In this document: positions 6,643-12,450 of the stretch, one piece after another
Numbering within the stretch: position 1 is the first letter of the stretch
How the letters are laid out: the number at the start of each line of letters is the position of its first letter
Assembly: GCA_005800255.1 (NCBI GenBank)
Contig: SYGW01000011.1
Span: 1-12,450 of the forward strand
DNA: 12,450 bases
Direction: 5' to 3'
Origin: Nitrospiraceae bacterium
Lineage (GTDB): Bacteria; Nitrospirota; Nitrospiria; Nitrospirales; Nitrospiraceae
Notes under the pieces: generated by a model
What the model was told of the DNA's origin: nothing
The model's input: only the letters and a program-made list of their open reading frames with translations
Database searches by the model: none
Position numbers and translations under genes: made by a program

Positions 6643-7167
6643 TTATGAGGAAACGGGAGGGAACTCTTGAGGTAAAAGCGACTCGTCTTTCTTTTCAAAG
6701 GCGAAGTGGATAATCAAAAACACCACTCCCACGCTGATTGCTGAATCTGCGACATTGAAGGCAGGCCAATGGTAGGAGTTCACATAGACATCCAGGAAGT
6801 CGATTACCTCCCCATACCGTAACCGATCGATCAGATTCCCGATCGCCCCTCCCAGAACCCCGGCAATACTAAGCTGTCCCACCCAATCCTTTTCCGGCAA
6901 TCGGAAGAGGATCGTCCCCAGCAGGCCCAGAGCGATCAGCGACGTCACCCCGAAGAACACCATCCGAAAGGCATTGCTGCTGCCGGCCAGCAGGCCGAAA
7001 GCCGCGCCGGGGTTTCGAATGTAGGTCAGGCTGAAGAAATCCTGAACGATCGGAATGGATTCATGCAGCCTCATGGACTGCATGATGGACAGTTTCGTCA
7101 CCTGATCGATCACGATGATCGTGCCGGCAAGCAAAGCCAGAAGCCCATAGCGGCCAGACCGTCGCAT
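6643..7167 (-). CDS. lspA: Lipoprotein signal peptidase (signal peptidase II)
   Basis: The 174-residue inner-membrane aspartyl protease removes signal peptides from prolipoproteins after the lipobox cysteine is diacylated. Conserved blocks are present: IDQVTKL (residues 20-26), RNPGAAFGLL (51-60), GGAIGNLIDR (106-115) and WPAFNVADSAI (134-144). D114 and D141 are the catalytic aspartates. Four hydrophobic helices fit the known topology, with a short charged cytoplasmic tail. The ATG at 7167 is preferred over an in-frame start at 7257, because it gives the normal length and its first base is the last base of the ileS TGA stop (TGATG). That arrangement implies translational coupling. ileS-lspA adjacency is common in bacteria. 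The lipoprotein at 4663-5367 is a probable local substrate. Confidence 0.96.
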   Translation of the reverse strand: MRRSGRYGLLALLAGTIIVIDQVTKLSIMQSMRLHESIPIVQDFFSLTYIRNPGAAFGLLAGSSNAFRMVFFGVTSLIALGLLGTILFRLPEKDWVGQLSIAGVLGGAIGNLIDRLRYGEVIDFLDVYVNSYHWPAFNVADSAISVGVVFLIIHFAFEKKDESLLPQEFPPVSS

Positions 7168-9980
7168 CACTGCACCGCCTCGATGCACCGCTCGCACAGC
7201 AGAGGATGGCTGGCATCCTTCCCCACCGCCTCTCGATAGTTCCAGCAACGTTCGCATTTCCCAAACGAGGACTTCGTCGCCACAATCGCCAGCGGACCTT
7301 TCGCCTCGCCACTGGCGATCAATTTCACCTGCGAGACGATGAAGAGCGTGGTTAAATCCTTGTGGTAGGACTGGAGAAACTCATAGCTGTCGGCATCGGC
7401 CAGAAGTTCCACTGCTGCCTCCAGCGAAGATCCGATCACTTTGTCACGCCGGCTTCCCTCCAGCACGCCCTGCACCTGTGTCCGATAGCCCAAGAGCTTC
7501 TCCCACCGTTGCGCCAGCTCAGCATCCTGCCATTGAGGCTGGACCTCCGGGAATGTGCTCAGATGGACGCTGCTCACCCCCTGCTTCCCTCCCGGCTGCG
7601 TCGCCAGGGCCCGCCAGATCTCTTCTGCCGTAAAGCTCAAGACCGGGGCCATCAGCTTCGTCATGGCCACGAGAATCTCGAAGAGCACCGTCTGCGAGCC
7701 GCGCCGCAAGGGCGAATCGGCCCGGAAGGTATAGAGCCGATCCTTCAGAATGTCGAGGTAGACGGAGCTCAAATCCACCGAACAGAAATTATTCAGGGCA
7801 TGGAAGATCGTGTGAAACTCGAAGTCGTCATAGGATTTCCTGACCCGCGGAATCAGCTCGCTCAGCCGATGCAGGGCCAAGCGATCCAGCTCCGGCAACT
7901 GCTCATAGGGGATGCGATCCTTCTCCGGATCGAAATCGTACAGATTGCTCAATAAGAATCGGCTGGTATTCCGGATCTTCCGGTAGGCCTCGACCATATG
8001 GGTCAGGATTTCCGGGGAAATTCTGAGGTCGTCGCGATAATCCTGGGCCGAGACCCACAGGCGCAGAATTTCCGCGCCAGACTGCTTGATCACATCCTGC
8101 GGCGCGACGACGTTCCCCGCCGACTTGGACATCTTCTTGCCCTGCCCATCGAGCACAAACCCGTGGGTCAACACCGCCTTGTAGGGCGCGCGGCGATCGG
8201 TCACTACTCCGGCCAGCAACGCGCTATGGAACCAGCCCCGATGCTGATCAGACCCTTCGAGGTAGAGATCGGCCGGCCACCACTTACGCGGCTTCAGCAC
8301 CGCCGCATAACTGACCCCCGACTCGAACCAGACGTCGAGAATGTCCCGTTCCTTTTCAAAATCAGTCCCGCCGCATTTCGGGCAGGCCGTGCCCTTGGGC
8401 AAGAGATCGGCAGCCGATTGCTCGAACCAAACGTCGGCCCCTTTGGTCTCCATCAAGGTCGCCAGGTGCTCGATCACGGTCGAATCTGCCAGCACAGACC
8501 GGCAGCCGGTACAGGTAAAGCCGGGAATCGGCACGCCCCAGACCCGTTGCCGCGACAAACACCAATCGGGGCGGTTCTGGATCATCCCGTTGATCCGATC
8601 CCGGCCGTAAGAGGGAATCCAGCGAACCCGTTCGATCTCCGCCAGCGTTTCTTGCCTGAGATCGTTCGTCTCCATCGACACGAACCATTGTTCGGTGGCG
8701 CGGAAGATGACGGGATTCTTGCAACGCCAACAATGGGGATAGGAGTGGTTTAGCGAGCCATGGCCCAGCAACCGTCCATTGGCCTGGAGGAACTCCACGA
8801 TCTTGGGATTGGCCTTCAACACATGCTGGCCGGCAAATTCCTTCACGATCTCGGTAAAGCGTCCGCCGTTGTCCACCGGCGCCAGGATCTCCAGCTTTTC
8901 TCCCGCCGACGCCTTGGCATTGTGTTCCAACACGAGGATGTAGTCTTCCATACCGTGTCCCGGCGCAATATGAACGCAGCCGGTTCCCTGCTCGAGCGTG
9001 ACGAAGTCGCCAAGCAGGATCGGCGAGAGGCCGGTGCTCATGGGCCGTTGCGTCTCGATCCCTTCAAATCCTTCTTTCCCCTTCTTCACCCCGAATACTT
9101 TCGCCCCTTCGAGCTTACAGGCCTTCGCCATGCTCTCAACCAGCTTCTCCGCCACGATCAGCACCTCGTCGCCGACTTGGACGAAGGCATAGTCGATATC
9201 GGCATGGAGACAGACGGCTTGATTGGCCGGAAGGGTCCAGGGAGTGGTCGTCCAGATCACGACGGAGACCAGCTTGACGCCGCCGGGGAACGAAATGCCG
9301 GGGAAGGTCTTGCTCAACACCGTGGGCGACGTGACCAGCGGAAACTTCACATAGACCGAGGGAGAGGTATGGTCTTCATATTCGACTTCCGCCTCGGCCA
9401 AGGCTGTCTGGTCCGCCGTGCACCAGAGGACCGGCTTCAGTCCCTTATAGACGCCTCCCCGCTCCACGAACTTTCCGAACTCGCGAATGATCGTAGCCTC
9501 GTAGCTGGGATTCATCGTGAGATAAGGCCGCTGCCAATCCCCCAAAATGCCGAGCCGCTGAAACTCTTCCCGCTGAATCGTATAGAACTTCTCCGCATAT
9601 TCCCGGCAGAGCTTGCGGATAGCCGGAGTATCGAGCGTCTTTTTCTTGTCGCCGAGCTCTTTAAGCACCTGATGCTCGATCGGCAGACCATGGCAATCCC
9701 AGCCCGGCACATACGGCACTTGATATCCGGCCATCGTCTTGGATTTGATGATGATATCCTTAAGGATCTTGTTCAGCGCATGGCCGATATGGATACGGCC
9801 ATTGGCATAGGGAGGCCCATCGTGCAAGACATACAGAGGCCGGCCCTTCCCCGCTTCCTGGATCTGTTCGTAGAGCCGTTCCTGCTCCCACGAAGCCAGG
9901 AGCTCAGGCTCCCGCTGCGGCAGGTTCGCCTTCATAGGGAAATCGGTCTTGGGGAGATTGAGCGTTGCCTTGTAATCCAT
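7167..9980 (-). CDS. ileS: Isoleucine--tRNA ligase
   Basis: The 937-residue class I synthetase charges tRNA-Ile. It has the HIGH motif at residues 64-67 ([10 protein letters not shown]), the CP1 editing domain that clears Val-tRNA-Ile ([10 protein letters not shown] at 244-253 and [12 protein letters not shown] at 332-343), and the KMSKS loop (616-620). The anticodon-binding domain follows, then a C-terminal zinc finger with C909, C912, C929 and C932. Length and domain order match the bacterial type 1 enzyme (E. coli 938). The ATG at 9980 gives the family start [16 protein letters not shown], with AGG close upstream as the only visible ribosome binding signal. It is first in an ileS-lspA operon. 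The 266-base upstream region holds a repeat element (10079-10247); TATATT at about 10036-10041 is a possible but weak -10. I see no T-box leader. Confidence 0.98.
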   Translation of the reverse strand: MDYKATLNLPKTDFPMKANLPQREPELLASWEQERLYEQIQEAGKGRPLYVLHDGPPYANGRIHIGHALNKILKDIIIKSKTMAGYQVPYVPGWDCHGLPIEHQVLKELGDKKKTLDTPAIRKLCREYAEKFYTIQREEFQRLGILGDWQRPYLTMNPSYEATIIREFGKFVERGGVYKGLKPVLWCTADQTALAEAEVEYEDHTSPSVYVKFPLVTSPTVLSKTFPGISFPGGVKLVSVVIWTTTPWTLPANQAVCLHADIDYAFVQVGDEVLIVAEKLVESMAKACKLEGAKVFGVKKGKEGFEGIETQRPMSTGLSPILLGDFVTLEQGTGCVHIAPGHGMEDYILVLEHNAKASAGEKLEILAPVDNGGRFTEIVKEFAGQHVLKANPKIVEFLQANGRLLGHGSLNHSYPHCWRCKNPVIFRATEQWFVSMETNDLRQETLAEIERVRWIPSYGRDRINGMIQNRPDWCLSRQRVWGVPIPGFTCTGCRSVLADSTVIEHLATLMETKGADVWFEQSAADLLPKGTACPKCGGTDFEKERDILDVWFESGVSYAAVLKPRKWWPADLYLEGSDQHRGWFHSALLAGVVTDRRAPYKAVLTHGFVLDGQGKKMSKSAGNVVAPQDVIKQSGAEILRLWVSAQDYRDDLRISPEILTHMVEAYRKIRNTSRFLLSNLYDFDPEKDRIPYEQLPELDRLALHRLSELIPRVRKSYDDFEFHTIFHALNNFCSVDLSSVYLDILKDRLYTFRADSPLRRGSQTVLFEILVAMTKLMAPVLSFTAEEIWRALATQPGGKQGVSSVHLSTFPEVQPQWQDAELAQRWEKLLGYRTQVQGVLEGSRRDKVIGSSLEAAVELLADADSYEFLQSYHKDLTTLFIVSQVKLIASGEAKGPLAIVATKSSFGKCERCWNYREAVGKDASHPLLCERCIEAVQ

Positions 9981-10078
9981 AGCCTATCTGGTCTCTCTGG
10001 AGAATCTGCGCACGTGATGGGAATCAGAGGTAGGAATATACCGGAATGGCAGCCAGGGTACCAGCCCATAGCCTTGAT

Positions 10079-10247
10079 GCGGGATCGTCAAAAGCGTCTT
10101 CCAGCAAGGCCGCAGCGAGCGAAGGGCCGAGGCGTACCCGGAGGGTACGTTGAGGGTCTGAGCGATGCGAGAACGACGCCCGGTGAAAGGTGCATCTTGG
10201 CGCACCGGGGCTGGGTGGGTGGAATCAGGCGTTTTCCACGATCCCGC
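10079..10247. mobile_element. MITE/REPIN-like non-coding element with terminal inverted repeats
   Basis: GCGGGATCGT at 10079-10088 is repeated inverted as ACGATCCCGC at 10238-10247. Similarity continues inward with an A-rich block then CG on each side. Inside is a perfect 7-bp hairpin with a 3-base loop: CGTACCC (10133-10139), GGA, GGGTACG (10143-10149). It is flanked by GC-rich near-palindromic sequence containing GCAGCGAGCGAAG and GAGCGATGCGAGAACG. A further hairpin, GGTGC (10189-10193) with GCACC (10202-10206), lies nearer nadA. The right terminus touches the last base of the nadA stop codon, so the element fills most of the nadA-ileS spacer. No protein is encoded. From memory, similar GC-rich elements recur in Nitrospira intergenic regions, but copy number cannot be judged from one window. 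It may also terminate nadA transcripts. Confidence 0.55.
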
Positions 10248-11350
10248 TAACTGACCGCCATCATGCGATCCAGCGCAATCTTCGCCCAGCGTTTCTCATC
10301 GTCTGGGACGATAATATGGTTCACGACGTGGCCTTCGACAAGACTTTCCAGCGCCCAGCAAAGATGAGCCCCATCGATCCGGAACATCGTCGCACATTGG
10401 CAGACCGTGGAGGAGAGGAAGAAAATCTTCTTGTCGGTGAGGTCCCGCTTCAATCGATTGACCAGGTTCAGTTCCGTTCCCACAGCCCAGACGGACCCAG
10501 CCGGCGCCGCTGTCACGGTCTTGATAATGAACTCGGTTGATCCTGAGAGGTCTGCCCTATTGACGACATTTTCATGGCATTCGGGATGGACGATGACCTT
10601 CCCCTCCGGATACTGTTTGCAGAAATTGTCGATGTGCACGGGCTGGAACATCTGGTGCACACTGCAATGGCCTTTCCAGAGGATGAGTTTCGCGTGCTGG
10701 ATCGCCTCACGGCTATTGCCCCCGTTAGGTTGAGAGGGGTCCCAAACGATCATCTTGTCGCGCGGCAATCCCATCTTGTTGGCCGTATTGCGGCCCAGGT
10801 GCTCGTCCGGAAAAAAAAGGATTTTCTCCCGCCTGGCCCAGCACCATTCCATGACCGCCTTCGCGTTGGAAGAAGTGCAGGTAATCCCGCCATGTTCGCC
10901 GCAAAAGGCTTTGAGCACCGCGGCAGAATTCACATAGACCGCCGGCATGACCGTTTCTTCCACGGGGAGAATCCGTCCCAGCTCCTCCCAGCATTGATCG
11001 ACCTGTTCGATCGCCGCCATGTCCGCCATGGAACAGCCTGCCGCCATATCAGGGAGGATCACCGTCTGCTTGGAGCGACTCAGGATATCGGCGGTCTCGG
11101 CCATGAAGTGCACGCCGCAAAACACAATGTAAGGTCGCTCCGACCGTTCGGCCGCCAACTTCGACAAGAGAAGCGAATCCCCGCGGAAGTCCGCATGGGC
11201 GATCACTTCGTCCCGCTGATAGTTATGGCCCAGGATCATGACCCGGTCTCCCAGCACGCGTTTCGCCTCAACCGTCCGGCGGAAAAGCTCCTCCGCAGAC
11301 AGTTGCTGATAATCCGTGATCGGTTTCGGAAGTGTCGAAATAATTTGCAT
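10247..11350 (-). CDS. nadA: Quinolinate synthase NadA
   Basis: The 367-residue enzyme condenses iminoaspartate with dihydroxyacetone phosphate to quinolinate, the NAD precursor, using a [4Fe-4S] cluster. Family motifs are clear: ILGHNYQRDEV (39-49), DSLLLSK (58-64), FCGVHFMAETADIL (77-90), GCSMADM (105-111), GITCTSSNA (155-163), FFPDEHLGRN (179-188) and HPECHENV (255-262). The likely cluster ligands are C78, C158 and C319. C319 sits in the C-x-x-M context (CATM), with C317 an alternative two residues before. The ATG at 11350 has AGGGA four bases upstream. A promoter with a short leader lies just before it. nadB and nadC are not in the window. It is divergent from thiC, and the two promoters lie about 70 bases apart. 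Confidence 0.97.
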   Translation of the reverse strand: MQIISTLPKPITDYQQLSAEELFRRTVEAKRVLGDRVMILGHNYQRDEVIAHADFRGDSLLLSKLAAERSERPYIVFCGVHFMAETADILSRSKQTVILPDMAAGCSMADMAAIEQVDQCWEELGRILPVEETVMPAVYVNSAAVLKAFCGEHGGITCTSSNAKAVMEWCWARREKILFFPDEHLGRNTANKMGLPRDKMIVWDPSQPNGGNSREAIQHAKLILWKGHCSVHQMFQPVHIDNFCKQYPEGKVIVHPECHENVVNRADLSGSTEFIIKTVTAAPAGSVWAVGTELNLVNRLKRDLTDKKIFFLSSTVCQCATMFRIDGAHLCWALESLVEGHVVNHIIVPDDEKRWAKIALDRMMAVS

Positions 11351-11380
11351 AGCTTCCCTAGCAAAGTGACATACCGCACC

Positions 11381-11409
11381 ATTCTACGTTAGGGTCCCCC
11401 GACAATCAA
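11381..11409 (-). promoter_or_regulatory. Predicted sigma-70-type promoter of nadA
   Basis: On the minus strand TTGATT (11409-11404) is followed by exactly 17 bases and TAGAAT (11386-11381). Each hexamer is a fair consensus match. Transcription would start near 11374, giving a leader of about 24 bases with the AGGGA site. No operator-like palindrome is evident. Confidence 0.5.
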
Positions 11410-11478
11410 TGAACCGGCCCTGCAAGGAAGTCCTACAGAGGGTCCACTCGGTTCGCCCTCGATAGGCCTAATACCCCG

Positions 11479-11507
11479 TTGACAACGGAGGAGGCCAGCG
11501 ATACGAT
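11479..11507 (+). promoter_or_regulatory. Consensus-like promoter of the thiC riboswitch transcript
   Basis: A perfect -35 TTGACA (11479-11484), a 17-base spacer and a -10 TACGAT (11502-11507) precede the TPP aptamer. The expected start point, about 11513-11515, coincides with the 5' side of aptamer stem P1, which supports both calls. A strong constitutive promoter with control left to the riboswitch is the usual arrangement. Confidence 0.75.
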
Positions 11508-11511
11508 TCTT

Positions 11512-11604
11512 GCTCGAAGCTAGGGGAGCCACGTGGCTGAGAGTCCGCCCGAACGGACGACCCTCAGAACCTGACCTGGGTAATACCAGCGTAGGGAAGC
11601 GAGA
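11512..11604 (+). ncRNA. TPP riboswitch (THI-box aptamer) controlling thiC
   Basis: The core consensus is present in order: AGGGGAGC (11522-11529), GGCTGAGA (11535-11542) and ACCCTCAGAACCTGACCTGG (11560-11579), then GTAATACCAGCGTAGGGA. Stem P3 is GTCCG/CGGAC around the loop CCCGAA, the P2 region has AGCCAC/GTGGCT, and the P4/P5 region has CTGG/CCAG. P1 can form from CTC and GCT on the 5' side with AGC and GAG on the 3' side, with a small bulge. The aptamer binds thiamin pyrophosphate and lowers thiC expression. The downstream hairpin with U-tract indicates control by transcription termination. A competing stem, GAGAACAAC (11601-11609) with GTTGGTCTC (11618-11626), uses the 3' side of P1 and may be the alternative fold in the TPP-free state; that part is inference. 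Confidence 0.95.
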
Positions 11605-11630
11605 ACAACCACACACTGTTGGTCTCTCTG

Positions 11631-11662
11631 CCGCACCCCCTTCCATCGGTGCGGTTTTTTTT
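11631..11662 (+). terminator. Intrinsic terminator of the TPP riboswitch expression platform
   Basis: CCGCACC (11631-11637) pairs perfectly with GGTGCGG (11648-11654) and is followed by eight T residues (11655-11662). It lies between the aptamer and the thiC start, 48 bases upstream of the ATG. It is the expected OFF structure when TPP is bound. Confidence 0.9.
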
Positions 11663-11693
11663 ATTTCTGATTACTACGCACAGTTCACGTTTC

Positions 11694-11708
11694 GGAGAAA
11701 GGATCTCC
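11694..11708 (+). promoter_or_regulatory. Hairpin presenting the thiC Shine-Dalgarno in its loop
   Basis: GGAGA (11694-11698) and TCTCC (11704-11708) form a perfect 5-bp stem around the loop AAGGA (11699-11703). The loop is the ribosome binding site, seven bases before the thiC ATG at 11711. The stem could hold the site exposed in a loop or tune initiation. Its role is inference. Confidence 0.45.
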
Positions 11709-11710
11709 TC

Positions 11711-12450
11711 ATGAGCGACCAGACAATCGGCAACGGATCTGCCACTGGCAAGGGACAAAAATCTGCCGGATCGACCTTGACGACCACGCCCTTCCCCGCC
11801 TCGCGCAAAGTGTACGTGCAGGGCACCCAGGCCGGCGTGAAAGTTCCGATGAGAGAGATCAGCCTGACGCCGACGAAAGCGATGAACGGGGGCACGCCCA
11901 CCCCTAATGAGCCGATCACGATCTACGACACCTCCGGCCCCTACACAGACCCGAACTTCACCATCGATGCAAAGGCTGGCTTGGCTCCCTATCGTAGAAG
12001 CTGGATACTCGGCAGAAACGATGTGGTCGAGCTCCCAGATGTCTCTTCGCTGTATGGCCGCCTGCGCGCGACCGATCCCAAGCTGGACGAGCTCCGGTTC
12101 CAACACATTCGCAAGCCGCTGCGGGCCAAACCGGGCATGAACGTGACCCAGATCCACTACGCCAGAAAAGGCATCGTCACACCGGAAATGGAGTTCATTG
12201 CGATCCGGGAAAACCAGTCCCGCGAAGTGGCGCGCGAGCTGGCCTCGCGGAACGGACATGGCGGCGGGGTCACGCAACACCAAGGCCAGTCCTGGGGCGC
12301 CAGCATCCCCTCCGTGATCACGCCGGAATTTGTCCGCGATGAAATCGCCCGTGGCGGCGCGATCCATTCAAAATGGTGCCTGGCCCATCATGAAGAAAAC
12401 TTCGCCTACACCCATTTTGAAGAAATCTGCGAGATCATGAAGACCTACGA
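11711..12450 (+). CDS. thiC: Phosphomethylpyrimidine synthase ThiC, with apparent internal deletion; 3' end outside window
   Basis: ThiC is a radical-SAM [4Fe-4S] enzyme that rearranges aminoimidazole ribotide into the thiamin pyrimidine. The 246 visible residues show clear family blocks: [46 protein letters not shown], and FVRDEIARG ending near residue 215. The next residues, [15 protein letters not shown] and [12 protein letters not shown], belong to a block that in full-length ThiC (about 600-630 residues) lies some 145 residues further on. The whole middle segment normally starting IIPANINHPE and containing NANIGNS, GADTVMDLSTG and VDYFTIHAG is absent. It includes part of the barrel and active site. 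The frame stays open across the junction (about 12347-12364). A product like this should be inactive. AAGGA seven bases upstream supports the ATG at 11711. The C-terminal cluster cysteines would lie beyond the window. Confidence 0.9.
   Translation, partial: MSDQTIGNGSATGKGQKSAGSTLTTTPFPASRKVYVQGTQAGVKVPMREISLTPTKAMNGGTPTPNEPITIYDTSGPYTDPNFTIDAKAGLAPYRRSWILGRNDVVELPDVSSLYGRLRATDPKLDELRFQHIRKPLRAKPGMNVTQIHYARKGIVTPEMEFIAIRENQSREVARELASRNGHGGGVTQHQGQSWGASIPSVITPEFVRDEIARGGAIHSKWCLAHHEENFAYTHFEEICEIMKTY

Noticed and set aside
9981..10246. A T-box leader for ileS
   Set aside because: The conserved T-box sequence and specifier-loop layout are not seen. The region is explained by the repeat element and a short leader.
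8760..10250. A 496-residue open frame on the plus strand antisense to ileS
   Set aside because: ileS is certain from HIGH, KMSKS, editing and zinc motifs. The antisense frame shows no motif and typical mirror composition.
11564..12367. A 267-residue open frame on the minus strand across the riboswitch and thiC
   Set aside because: It overlaps a conserved RNA element and a strongly conserved coding region, and shows no domain.

Overview
The window reads as a GC-rich, Gram-negative chromosome. It has an outer-membrane lipoprotein, a MacA-type periplasmic adaptor, lipoprotein signal peptidase and a TPP-riboswitch-controlled thiC. Gene content, the split MacAB-like exporter, the long NadA and the style of the intergenic repeats remind me of Nitrospirota (Nitrospira-like bacteria). 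That placement is inference from memory; the window holds no rRNA or other decisive marker.

Layout. (a) 1-1181, plus strand: the C-terminal part of an excisionase-type HTH protein, an orphan mraZ with no rsmH/ftsL behind it, and a small RusA-family resolvase-like protein. (b) 1215-4506, minus strand: a three-gene MacAB-like export operon of adaptor, ATPase and FtsX-type permease, with a short-period repeat in the adaptor/ATPase spacer. (c) 4663-5367, minus strand: a lipoprotein with a coiled coil and a ComEA-like helix-hairpin-helix C-terminus. Its start region is divergent from uppP (5649-6527, plus strand). (d) 6528-6642: a convergent spacer filled by a large imperfect inverted repeat made of about 7-bp units. 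(e) 6643-9980, minus strand: ileS and lspA, overlapping by one base. (f) 10079-10247: a MITE/REPIN-like element with 10-bp terminal inverted repeats between ileS and nadA. (g) 10247-11350, minus strand: nadA. (h) 11479-12450, plus strand: a consensus-like promoter, TPP aptamer, intrinsic terminator, a hairpin that presents the Shine-Dalgarno sequence in its loop, and thiC, which runs off the window.

Working relations. UppP recycles the undecaprenyl carrier, and LspA processes lipoproteins, presumably including the lipoprotein at 4663-5367. NadA (NAD) and ThiC (thiamin) are divergently transcribed Fe-S-dependent cofactor biosynthesis genes.

The most striking observation is in thiC. The predicted protein passes directly from the conserved FVRDE-ARG segment to the KWCLAHH segment, skipping roughly 145 residues normally found between them. 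The frame stays open, and the junction lies where the two flanking segments would be expected to share a short near-identical sequence. This is either a real in-frame deletion that should abolish ThiC activity or an assembly or recombination artefact. I found no convincing new multi-gene defence or mobile system. The dispersed repeats and the excisionase/MraZ/RusA trio are the other items most worth checking.
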